From assembly GCA_963669285.2 (NCBI GenBank), contig CAXXSI010000014.1, positions 124,001-188,000 of the forward strand: DNA of 64,000 nt, written 5' to 3'. Positions 20,699 through 29,081 of this stretch are shown in pieces. The notes under the pieces are model-generated. The model worked only from the letters and a program-made list of their open reading frames with translations. It had not been told where the DNA came from and did not search any database. The number at the start of each line of letters is the position of its first letter. Within the stretch, counting starts at the first letter, position 1. This DNA comes from JAWKWH01 sp963669285. GTDB lineage: Bacteria > Pseudomonadota > Alphaproteobacteria > Rhizobiales > Rhizobiaceae. Made by a program: the position numbers and the translations under genes.

Positions 20699-21400
20699 CT
20701 ACGCCTCACGGAAACGGTAACCCACCCCGTAAAGCGTCTCGATCATGTCGAAGTCGTTGTCGACCGCTTTGAATTTCTTGCGCAGCCGCTTGATGTGGCT
20801 GTCAATGGTGCGGTCGTCGACATAGACCTGTTCGTCATAGGCCGAATCCATCAGCGCGTCACGACTTTTTACCACACCGGGGCGCTGAGCCAGCGAATGC
20901 AGGATGAGAAATTCGGTCACGGTTAACGTCACCGGTTCCGCTTTCCAGGTGCAGGTATGGCGCTCCTGATCCATGACGAGTTGGCCGCGCTCAATCGATT
21001 TCTGCTTCTGGTCCTGGCTTTTCGGCCCTGCCTCGCGGGCAATGAAGCGGCGTAGCACCGCCTTGACCCGTTCGACCAACAGGCGCTGGGAAAACGGTTT
21101 CTTGATGAAATCGTCCGCGCCCATCTTCAGGCCGAACAGTTCATCGATCTCGTCATCTTTCGACGTCAGGAAAATGACCGGAAGGTCGCTTTTCTGCCGC
21201 AGGCGGCGCAAAAGCTCCATGCCGTCCATGCGCGGCATCTTGATGTCAAAAATGGCCAGGTTGGGAGGACGGGTTTGCAAACCCTCCAGCGCCGAAGCGC
21301 CGTCGGTGTAGGTTTCCACACGATAGCCTTCCGACTCCAGCGCAATCGATACCGACGTCAGGATGTTGCGATCGTCATCAACAAGCGCAATCGTTGCCAT
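20699..21400 (-). CDS. chvI: Response regulator ChvI
   Basis: A 233-residue OmpR/PhoB-type regulator. The receiver domain has acidic residues VDDD, the phospho-acceptor Asp in AIFDIKMPRMDGMELL and Lys in KKPFS. The winged helix DNA-binding domain contains LTVTEFLILHSLAQRPG and DSHIKRLRKKF. The start at MATIALVDDD (21400) is preferred because AGGGAGAA sits eight bases upstream; an ATG at 21421 is also in frame. It is cotranscribed with chvG and divergent from pckA, the arrangement known from Agrobacterium and Sinorhizobium. Confidence 0.96.
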   Translation of the reverse strand: MATIALVDDDRNILTSVSIALESEGYRVETYTDGASALEGLQTRPPNLAIFDIKMPRMDGMELLRRLRQKSDLPVIFLTSKDDEIDELFGLKMGADDFIKKPFSQRLLVERVKAVLRRFIAREAGPKSQDQKQKSIERGQLVMDQERHTCTWKAEPVTLTVTEFLILHSLAQRPGVVKSRDALMDSAYDEQVYVDDRTIDSHIKRLRKKFKAVDNDFDMIETLYGVGYRFREA

Positions 21401-21772
21401 GTCAAATTTCTCCCTCATCAACGGGCGTCCCTTCCTCGGTTGATCAAAAAAGGGCTACTGACGGACAAATTGAGTACAAATTGTGGCACAGAACGAAGCA
21501 AGTGTCACAGGTGCCTGCTGTCCGACACACACAGCACCCGTCAATTTGTGTCTTCGCCTTGGAATTCCTTGGGGAATATTTTATTCCTGTCATGAAAATA
21601 GCGAAAACTGTTAACACCATTTAAACGATTTAAACAATTTTCAAAACTTTTAAATCGATTAATGATTTGAAATTAAACATCTAATCTGGTTCAGCACTGC
21701 AACCCGGCGCGCGGAAGTGCATTGGGATGCCCGCAGAAATAATTTTGCCGGCGGAATGTCACGGAGCGACAT
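21401..21772. promoter_or_regulatory. Divergent chvI / pckA promoter region
   Basis: This 372-base gap contains no credible gene. It must hold the promoters of chvI (leftwards) and pckA (rightwards). The stretch 21590-21690 is very AT-rich and contains the short direct repeat TTTAAACGATTTAAAC and the palindrome AATCGATT. I could not assign a defined factor to these motifs. Confidence 0.5.
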
Positions 21773-23383
21773 ATGACCGAAAGCGGCACCCGCAATCCCG
21801 ATTGCAGCATCGATACGGCCGGACTGAAAAATCTGCGCCATGTGTTCTACAATCTTGTGGAACCGGAGCTTTATGAACAGGCGATTCGGCGCGGGGAAGC
21901 CGAAATCACCGCTCACGGAGCGCTTGTTGCCCGCACCGGACAGCACACCGGGCGTTCGGCGAAGGACAAATTCGTTGTCCGCGACGAGCAAACCGAGGAC
22001 CGGTTGTGGTGGGACAACAACAAGGCGATGACCCGCCAAGCGTTCGATGCGCTTTTCCAGGACTTCATCGCCCATGCCGAGGGGCGCGAACTATTCGTCC
22101 AGGACCTTGTCGGCGGGGCGGACGAGACCAATGCGCTGCCGGTTCGCGTTGTCACCGAATATGCATGGCATTCGCATTTCATCCGCAATCTGCTCATCCG
22201 GCCGGAGCGGGACGCGCTATCCACCTTCGTGCCGAAAATGACTGTCATTGACCTGCCGTCCTTCCGGGCGGATCCCGAACGCCATCAGTGCCGCAGCGAA
22301 ACCGTGATCGCGGTCGATCTGACCCGGATGATCGTGCTGATCGGCGGCACATCCTATGCCGGCGAGATGAAGAAGTCGGTGTTCACGGCGCTCAACTACC
22401 TGTTGCCCGAGACCGGTGTCATGCCGATGCATTGCTCGGCCAATGTCGGCGACAGCGATGATGCGGCGGTCTTCTTCGGCCTGTCGGGAACCGGCAAGAC
22501 CACTTTGTCGGCCGATCCAGCGCGCACGCTTATCGGCGACGACGAGCACGGCTGGGGTGCGGACGGCATTTTCAATTTCGAGGGCGGGTGCTACGCCAAG
22601 ACCATTCGTCTTTCACAGGACGCCGAACCGGAGATCTTCGCGACGACGCGACGGTTCGGCACGATCCTGGAAAACGTCGTGCTCGACGAAAACCGGGTGC
22701 CCGACTTCGACGACGGGTCGCTGACGGAAAACACGCGCTGCGCCTACCCGCTGCACTTCATTCCCAACGCCAACGACACCGGGCGCGCAGCGCACCCGAA
22801 AAACATCATCATGCTGACCGCCGATGCGTTTGGCGTGTTGCCGCCGATCGCCCGGCTGACCCCGGCGCAGGCGATGTATCACTTCCTGTCGGGCTACACC
22901 GCCAAGGTGGCCGGCACGGAAAAGGGTGTTACCGAACCTGAAGCGACGTTCTCGACCTGCTTCGGCGCGCCGTTCATGCCGCGCCATCCGTCGGAATACG
23001 GCAACCTGCTGCGTGACCTGATCGCCAGGCACGAGGTCAATTGCTGGCTGGTCAACACCGGCTGGACCGGCGGCGCCTACGGGATCGGCAACCGCATGCC
23101 GATCAAGGCGACACGAACCCTGCTGACCGCGGCGCTGGACGGATCGCTCAACCAAAGCGAATTCCGCACCGATGCCAATTTCGGCTTCGACGTGCCGGTC
23201 AGCGTAGCCGGGGTCGATGACAAGATTCTCGATCCGCGGTCGACCTGGGATGACGCGCAGGCCTATGACGTCCAGGCCCGGAAACTGGTCTCGATGTTCA
23301 TCGACAATTTCGCCAAGTTCGAAAGCCATGTCGATGCCTCGGTGCGGGGCGCCGCACCGGCGGTTCAGATCGCGGCGGAATAG
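21773..23383 (+). CDS. pckA: Phosphoenolpyruvate carboxykinase (ATP)
   Basis: PckA converts oxaloacetate and ATP to phosphoenolpyruvate, CO2 and ADP, and is needed for growth on C4-dicarboxylates. The 536-residue protein has the kinase P-loop GLSGTGKTTLSADP, the metal-binding GDDEHGWG, and RTGQHTGRSAKDKF near the N-terminus. GGTSYAGEMKKSVFT and NTGWTGGAYGIGNRM are family signatures. The ATG is preceded by GGAGCGAC. Its place divergent to chvI is conserved in the order. A hairpin terminator follows the stop. Confidence 0.98.
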   Translation: MTESGTRNPDCSIDTAGLKNLRHVFYNLVEPELYEQAIRRGEAEITAHGALVARTGQHTGRSAKDKFVVRDEQTEDRLWWDNNKAMTRQAFDALFQDFIAHAEGRELFVQDLVGGADETNALPVRVVTEYAWHSHFIRNLLIRPERDALSTFVPKMTVIDLPSFRADPERHQCRSETVIAVDLTRMIVLIGGTSYAGEMKKSVFTALNYLLPETGVMPMHCSANVGDSDDAAVFFGLSGTGKTTLSADPARTLIGDDEHGWGADGIFNFEGGCYAKTIRLSQDAEPEIFATTRRFGTILENVVLDENRVPDFDDGSLTENTRCAYPLHFIPNANDTGRAAHPKNIIMLTADAFGVLPPIARLTPAQAMYHFLSGYTAKVAGTEKGVTEPEATFSTCFGAPFMPRHPSEYGNLLRDLIARHEVNCWLVNTGWTGGAYGIGNRMPIKATRTLLTAALDGSLNQSEFRTDANFGFDVPVSVAGVDDKILDPRSTWDDAQAYDVQARKLVSMFIDNFAKFESHVDASVRGAAPAVQIAAE

Positions 23384-23396
23384 CGCAACACTCTTC

Positions 23397-23434
23397 AGGC
23401 GGCCCGGGCCCGGGTTCGTGCCGGGCGCCTTTTG
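23397..23434 (+). terminator. Terminator of pckA
   Basis: AGGCGGCCCGG pairs with CCGGGCGCCT (one bulged base) across a short loop and is followed by TTTT. It begins 13 bases after the pckA stop. Confidence 0.75.
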
Positions 23435-23739
23435 TCGCGGGTTAAGGGCGGTTTGGAGCCTTTTCGACCAAACCTGGCGCATAGCTTCGTCGTTGGCCAC
23501 TAAGCGGTTTCAGCTAGCTTCCGGCAATGCAAATTGTAGCCGATGCCCGCACCTAACCCCTCCAGTAAGCTTGTCCCATCAGGTCCATCGGCATGCGGAA
23601 CGCTTTCCGGAACGGGGCGCGGTGGTCTTTGATCCCCAAAACAATCGGCAAAGTTTTATTGGCGCTTTGACGACTCCGTAACTTCGCTTCAGAAGCAATA
23701 GCATTCCACGAAGCAGCAAATCCTAAGGGAAAATAGTCG

Positions 23740-24128
23740 ATGACCTTTGTATTTAGAGCTGGTATTTCTGTCTGTCTTGCATCGCATTTGTTTCCGTTCC
23801 GGTGCCCATGCGCAGTATGAGAATGTCTCAACGAGTGAACTCAGGGCGCTCATTCCCTTCGGAAAGAAGGTCATGCAGATTCCAGGGAGGTAGGAACCGC
23901 TTCAGTATGCTGCTAATGGGCAATATACTTTTAGAGCCCGCGCCCGAGTGATCCATTCGCGTGGAACGTCTCAAAATATCTGGTGGTCAGGTTTGCGTAA
24001 GACTTCACCAGATCGGCAATCGTATCGCATGTGACCGATACGAAAAAAAAGGTAAAAAATGGCTATCTCGTGAACTCCCAAGGCAGACGCTTTCGGGCAC
24101 GATTCAAGGACCTCTAAATTCCGATTGA
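23740..24128 (+). pseudogene. Eroded small exported protein
   Basis: An ATG at 23740, with TAAGGGA upstream, starts MTFVFRAGISVCLAS, which looks like a signal peptide. Across frame jumps between 23780 and 23803 the reading continues AHAQYENVSTSELRALIPFG and KKVMQIPGR, then an in-frame TAG, then EPLQYAANGQYTFRARARV and, after another shift near 23985, GQVCVRLHQIGNRIACDRYE and KKGKKW. Joined, this gives a secreted protein of about 129 residues with an A-H-A-Q cleavage site and two cysteines. At least two indels and one stop must be explained, so it is either decayed or badly sequenced. No family is assigned. The reconstruction is mine and should be treated as tentative. Confidence 0.35.
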
Positions 24129-24775
24129 GATTATGCAAGTCCGTTCTTACAAATAAGGTGCGACAGGATTATGGCGGACCGTCTGCAGCGCATTATTTGT
24201 CGCTTTGTCACGTGTCTGATCTGCTAGCCCAGCCTATGTCAGACCTGTACGTAACTGCATGGGCTTGGCATTCGAAGCATAGCTACGAGAGGCAAACTTT
24301 TACACAAAGTTCTATTCTGGCACTGGCCTGGATCTTCGCTTGGCGATCCGCTCAAGGCGAGCTGCGATGGCCGTGTGCGGAAATCGCTCAGGTCCGAAGG
24401 TCATTTTTGAACCAGAAGGGGGTGCAGTACGCATTCATAGGCCTGCCAGGCTTTCTGGGAGAATTCTCAAACCAAAGTTGCCGATGCTAGCTGGGCGTGC
24501 TGATAAATGGTCTCGGCGTTATCAACGGAGAGTATTCAAATCTTTCGATGGCAACCTTGCCGCGATAGGGTGGTTCCAGATATGTCAAATCGAAATCACG
24601 ACTGTTGCGTTCAGAGTTGTTATCATTATGTTTGATCCTCCTTGAGGATTCAGTTGGCGCACAGCGTCACTTTCTGGGGCACCCCGTTTCAAAACTTGTT
24701 GTGATCGGTGTCCGTGAAGAATTGTAGCAGCAAGTCGGACCCGCTGTGCAGGCCACGCCTTTAAGGAGATATCTA

Positions 24776-25179
24776 ATGAAGTCTGATGCTTTACTCAAAC
24801 GGCTTCCCAGCGTCTTGCAATGCCGCGATCTGTCGCTGAAAGTGACGGCGCACGATCCTGTGTCTCCACCGACAAGATCAGCGCTAGCGGAATCCAGGTT
24901 TGGACGGCGCCGATAGTTCGGACATTTATAGTGCGTGTCAGACCATCGACTGAAGAGGGCATCTTACGGCATATTTCATTTCAAGACCAATGGCACTTAT
25001 ACCTATAAATCCAAGGGTATAATTGCAGGGACCGGTTACCTATCAGATGGTACCCCAACGGCAAGGTGAACAGTGAGTGCGCGGATACTACTATTTCGGA
25101 TAAATGTAGGCCGGAAATCCCACCAGTACATGTGGAGTGGCTCCTGGTCGCAAACGCTGGCAGCATCAAGCACAATTAA
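24776..25179 (+). pseudogene. Eroded reading frame, possibly related to the fragment at 23740
   Basis: A strong ribosome site (AAGGAGAT) precedes the ATG at 24776. The first frame closes after 47 codons. Further on, in frame 2, FHFKTNGTYTYKSKGIIAGT is read, followed in a shifted frame by IRWYPNGKVNSECADTTISD and KCRPEIPPVHVEW, ending at the TAA 25177-25179. The NGxYTxx segment followed by a W-rich, cysteine-containing part resembles the layout of the 23740 fragment (NGQYTF, then IWWSGQVCVRL). The two may be decayed paralogues of one small exported family. This is inference from short stretches. Confidence 0.25.
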
Positions 25180-26094
25180 TTGAGGCCAGTCTCGACATTG
25201 GAGGCTTATAAGGACCACCGCGAGCTCTGTCACAGCAAGGCGCCGCGGATACGTGTGCTTGATTTTGTCGGATCTGTCGCCTGTGCGACCGCAATCGGTA
25301 ATGAATTATCGTCTCATTTCATAGGTGAACAATCCTGGACAGTGCACGATTTGATCGGAATGCGCCGTCTTATTGGTCACCGACATAACTCGTCACCGGT
25401 GAGATAGACGACACAATATCGCTGCATCGTTTACCGCGTAACTAGAGCGGCGTGGTCTGTGTCAGATGGTCATCGGACGTAGCATCCATCTTTCGGCAGA
25501 CGGTGGCTCGATCACCAAGAAGAGCCATCACCAATCTCGTCGCTCAGGACTGGCACAGCTTGGAATGCGAAGACTGCGACGCGGTCCTTCGTTAAGGATC
25601 CTGTCATAATCGATTTTCCATATCGCAGCCCGGCAACATCGCTCGATGATGGCTGAACCGATCTAAGATTGGAAGCAATCGTCAGAAGCCATTTCGAGAA
25701 ACACGAAAAAGTGATCATTGTCGAAGCTCGGTCCATTCACGGTATCTGCTTCGCTTTTGCGGTCCCATGGGCTCGTTTGAGCCGACGCGCATAAGCAAAA
25801 TTGTCGGCGTGGGTGGCCGTGCGCAGCAGGTGAGGTATTCATCGATGAACTGGAAAGGTTTGCCCTATCGCATTTCGCGACCATGACATATCGCCGAGGA
25901 TCGCGCTGCAATTACCTATCTCATTAGAAATCGGTGCCAACAAAATATGGCTCTTTACGCTACCGCAGCGGGCTAGGCGGACCGGATGATCATATCCATG
26001 AAATGGCTTCGATCTACGATTTGGAGACTCCGAAATCCGGACAGCTACTTCGCTCAGGAAACGCGCCCGGCGAACAGGGTCGATCTGATAGGCT

Positions 26095-26310
26095 ATGGCG
26101 CGTAATCATTCCCTGTTGGGATACCTGGACACCCGATTCCTATTTTGTAGCATGGTGGTGCGCGGGGGCTTGCAACTGCCGGAAAATGTATGCGAAAATG
26201 AGGTACGTAAACTCCGGCATGACCGAAACCATAGCGATAGCATGCAACTCCTACTGTCTTCGGAACATACACCGGGATCTGCAAAATGGCTCGAGCGTCC
26301 GACGTCTTGA
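26095..26310 (+). pseudogene. Short unknown frame before an orphan terminator
   Basis: A 71-codon frame ends LLLSSEHTPGSAKWLERPTS with TGA at 26308-26310. A strong plus-strand terminator starts 26 bases later, which suggests that a transcript really ends here. The N-terminal part is not recognisable; upstream sequence in another frame (25934 onward) may be its earlier portion after an indel. No domain or function is proposed. Confidence 0.25.
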
Positions 26311-26336
26311 TCATTCGGCAACGAACCGAAATCAAT

Positions 26337-26358
26337 GGAGCCCTCAGGGGCTCCTTTT
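26337..26358 (+). terminator. Rho-independent terminator inside the islet
   Basis: GGAGCCC and GGGCTCC form a perfect seven-base stem around a TCAG loop, followed by TTTT. No intact gene precedes it, so it marks the end of an eroded gene or a small RNA on the plus strand. Confidence 0.7.
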
Positions 26359-26674
26359 GTATTCAGAGATCATCAAACGTTGTACGGAACGCTGCGACAA
26401 CGCGTGGTGCTTGGACTGACAAACGATCGGTGTTTCCAGAAATTCTAAAGACGTGACCATTCTACGATGTCCGCCTCCGTGCACAGATCGTCTAAATGCA
26501 ATGTGACGCAATTCGATATCAGCTGTAATTGGGTAATGTCGGCTTCGTCCGCCGAACTGTCATCCCGCGGCCCAACTTCGCGGCGCTTCACCAACGAGCG
26601 CGCACCAAGACATTGTGCCGCTGCAGTGGTCTGTTTTTCTCGCCGGCGGACTTGAAGCCTAAATGCGTCCTGCC

Positions 26675-28960
26675 TCACACCCCGGCATTATAGGCGGCGA
26701 TGGCGGCCATGTTGACGATGTCGGAATCCTTGGCGTTGAGCGGCACGATCTGCACCGATTTGTTGAGCCCCACCAAAAGCGGGCCGATGACCGTGGAACC
26801 ACCCAGTTCCTGCAGCATCTTGGTCGAGATCGATGCCGAATGGAATGCCGGCATGACCAGCACATTGGCCGGGCCCGACAGGCCGATGAAGGGATAGCGT
26901 TCCATCAGCGTCGGATTGAGCGCCACGTCGGCGGCCATCTCGCCGTCGAATTCGAAATCGACGCGGCGCTTGTTGAGGATCTTGACCGCTTCCTGCACCC
27001 GCTCGGAGCGTTCGCCGGGCGGATGGCCGAAGGTGGAATAGGCCAGCATCGCTACGCGCGGCTCATAGCCCATGCGCCGCGCCATGCCGGCGGCCTCCTC
27101 GGCGATATCGGCAAGCTCGAGCGCGTCGGGCATGTCGTGGACGGCGGTATCGGCGACCAGAACGGTGCGGCCGCGGCACAGCGCCAGCGACACGCCGATG
27201 ACCCGGTGGCCGGGCTTGGCGTCGATGGTTCGCCTGATATCGGCAAGCACCGTGGAATAGTTGCGGGTAACGCCGGTGACCACGCCGTCGGCATCGCCCA
27301 GCGCCACCATGCAGCCGGCGAAGTGGTTGCGGTCATTGTTGATCAGCCGTTGGCAATCGCGCCACAGATGGCCCTTGCGCTGCAGACGTTCGTAGAGATA
27401 GTCGGCATAGGCCTGATTGCGTTTCGAAAGCCGCGCATTGATGAGCTCGATGCCCGGCTTGGTGATATCGACGCCGGCGGCGCGCGCCATTTCGCGCATC
27501 TCGTCTTCGCGGCCGAGCAGAATGGCGGTCCCCAGTTTCTGATTGACGTAGGAGACAGCGGCACGCATGACCTGCTCCTCTTCGCCCTCGGCGAAGACGA
27601 TGCGCTTGGGCTGGCGGCGCACGCGGTCGTAGATGCGCTGCAGGGTCGAGGCGATCGGATCGCGCCGACCGGCCAATTCCTGGGCGTAGGCTTCCAGATT
27701 GAGAATGGGTTTGCGGGCAACGCCTGAATCCATCGCCGCTCTGGCAACGGCCACGGGAATGGCGGAAATCAAACGCGGATCGAACGGCACGGGAATGATG
27801 TAGTTGGGTCCGAATTTCGGCCGGTTGCCGCGATAGGCGGTGGCGACATCGTCGGGCACGTCGGCGCGCGCCAGTTCGGCGAGTGCGTCGGCAGCGGCGA
27901 CCTTCATCTCATTGTTGATGGTCGAGGCCCGCACATCGAGCGCGCCGCGGAAAATATAGGGAAATCCGAGCACATTGTTGACCTGATTGGCGTAGTCGGA
28001 GCGCCCGGTTGCCATGATCGCGTCGTCGCGGATTTCGGCGACCTCCTCAGGCGTGATCTCGGGATCCGGATTGGCCATGGCGAAGATGATCGGATTGGCC
28101 GCCATCGACTTAACCATCTGGCGCGTGAGCGCCCCTTTGACCGACAGTCCGAAAAACACATCCGCGCCGTCGAGCGCTTCGGCAAGCGTGCGCGCATCGG
28201 ACTTGACCGCATGGGCTGATTTCCACTGATTCATGCCCTGCTTGCGGCCCTGGTAGATGACGCCCTTGGTGTCGCACAGCGTGACGTTGCCGGGCGCAAA
28301 TCCCATCGCCTTGACCAGTTCGACGCAGGCGATCGCCGCGGCACCGGCGCCGTTGACCACGAGCTTGGTGTCGCCCATGTCGCGTCCGGTCAGGTGCAGC
28401 GCGTTGACCAGCCCGGCAACAGCGATGATGGCGGTGCCGTGCTGGTCGTCGTGAAACACCGGAATATCCATCAATTCGCGCAGGCGCTGCTCGATGATGA
28501 AACAGTCTGGCGCCTTGATGTCTTCCAGATTGATGCCGCCGAAGGACGGGCCGAGATAGCGCACGCAATTGATGAACTCGTCGATATCGCCGGTGTCGAC
28601 CTCCAAATCGATCGAATCCACGTCGGCAAAGCGCTTGAACAGAACGGATTTGCCTTCCATCACCGGTTTGGAGGCAAGCGCGCCCAGATTGCCGAGGCCC
28701 AGAATGGCCGAGCCGTTCGAGATCACCGCCACCATGTTGCCCTTGGTGGTGTAGTCGTAGGCCCGCGAGGGATCTTCGGCAATCGCGTTGACCGGAACGG
28801 CAACGCCTGGCGAATAGGCCAGCGACAGATCGCGTTGTGTGGCCATCGGTTTTGTCGGATTGATTTCCAGCTTGCCCGGACGACCGCGTGCATGAAATTC
28901 CAGCGCTTCGGAATCGCTGACGGATGGACCTCCACGGTCCGTTTTGTCTGTAGCCGACAT
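26675..28960 (-). CDS. maeB: NADP-dependent malic enzyme, PTA-like C-terminal domain
   Basis: Oxidatively decarboxylates malate to pyruvate. At 761 residues it is the large chimeric form: malic-enzyme catalytic domain at about 20-180 (TQRDLSLAYSPGVAVPVNA; PVFHDDQHGTAIIAVAGL), a dinucleotide-binding domain (KLVVNGAGAAAIACVELV), and from about 435 a phosphotransacetylase-like domain (RIVFAEGEEEQVMRAAV) that in known members is regulatory. GAG-A-A-A and the ANPDPEITPEE motif are intact. NADP preference is inferred from family, not read directly. Divergent from mutS, with 121 bases between. Together with pckA it serves C4-dicarboxylate metabolism. Confidence 0.95.
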   Translation of the reverse strand: MSATDKTDRGGPSVSDSEALEFHARGRPGKLEINPTKPMATQRDLSLAYSPGVAVPVNAIAEDPSRAYDYTTKGNMVAVISNGSAILGLGNLGALASKPVMEGKSVLFKRFADVDSIDLEVDTGDIDEFINCVRYLGPSFGGINLEDIKAPDCFIIEQRLRELMDIPVFHDDQHGTAIIAVAGLVNALHLTGRDMGDTKLVVNGAGAAAIACVELVKAMGFAPGNVTLCDTKGVIYQGRKQGMNQWKSAHAVKSDARTLAEALDGADVFFGLSVKGALTRQMVKSMAANPIIFAMANPDPEITPEEVAEIRDDAIMATGRSDYANQVNNVLGFPYIFRGALDVRASTINNEMKVAAADALAELARADVPDDVATAYRGNRPKFGPNYIIPVPFDPRLISAIPVAVARAAMDSGVARKPILNLEAYAQELAGRRDPIASTLQRIYDRVRRQPKRIVFAEGEEEQVMRAAVSYVNQKLGTAILLGREDEMREMARAAGVDITKPGIELINARLSKRNQAYADYLYERLQRKGHLWRDCQRLINNDRNHFAGCMVALGDADGVVTGVTRNYSTVLADIRRTIDAKPGHRVIGVSLALCRGRTVLVADTAVHDMPDALELADIAEEAAGMARRMGYEPRVAMLAYSTFGHPPGERSERVQEAVKILNKRRVDFEFDGEMAADVALNPTLMERYPFIGLSGPANVLVMPAFHSASISTKMLQELGGSTVIGPLLVGLNKSVQIVPLNAKDSDIVNMAAIAAYNAGV

Positions 28961-29081
28961 CAGATACTCAAAATCTCCAAAATACGCCCACTTGTTTGTG
29001 GAGGATGGTTTGTAAGGCTACACTTGGCGCAGTAAAAGAGCCAATGCACATTTTGAACTAATCTGCTTCCACGGAGAGACC

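Larger units (their letters stand above)
23435..26674. other. Lower-GC islet with eroded gene fragments
   Basis: No intact convincing gene fits in these 3.2 kb. Two 60-base lines that I counted have 47 and 52 percent GC, against 60 percent or more in maeB next door. Stops occur often in all frames, and the longest frames (up to 161 codons at 25934-26419) have no recognisable motif and odd composition. Three plus-strand stretches do look like remains of genes and are listed separately, together with one good terminator. No transposase, integrase, tRNA or CRISPR was recognised. The boundaries are the pckA terminator and the maeB stop. Confidence 0.6.

Noticed and set aside
23978..24013. Eight-base inverted repeat ATCTGGTG / CACCAGAT
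   Set aside because: Twenty-base loop, no T-run, and it lies within the eroded reading frame; likely chance.
24490..24660. Minus-strand frame with a good ribosome site (AAGGAGGATC) and a plausible peptide (LTYLEPPYRGKVAIERFEYS)
   Set aside because: The ATG behind the ribosome site is in another frame and closes after 13 codons; the peptide frame has no start. Likely chance.
25934..26419. 161-codon plus-strand frame in the islet
   Set aside because: Very Cys/Trp/Arg-rich, no motif, and it runs through the terminator at 26337, which a real gene here would not do.
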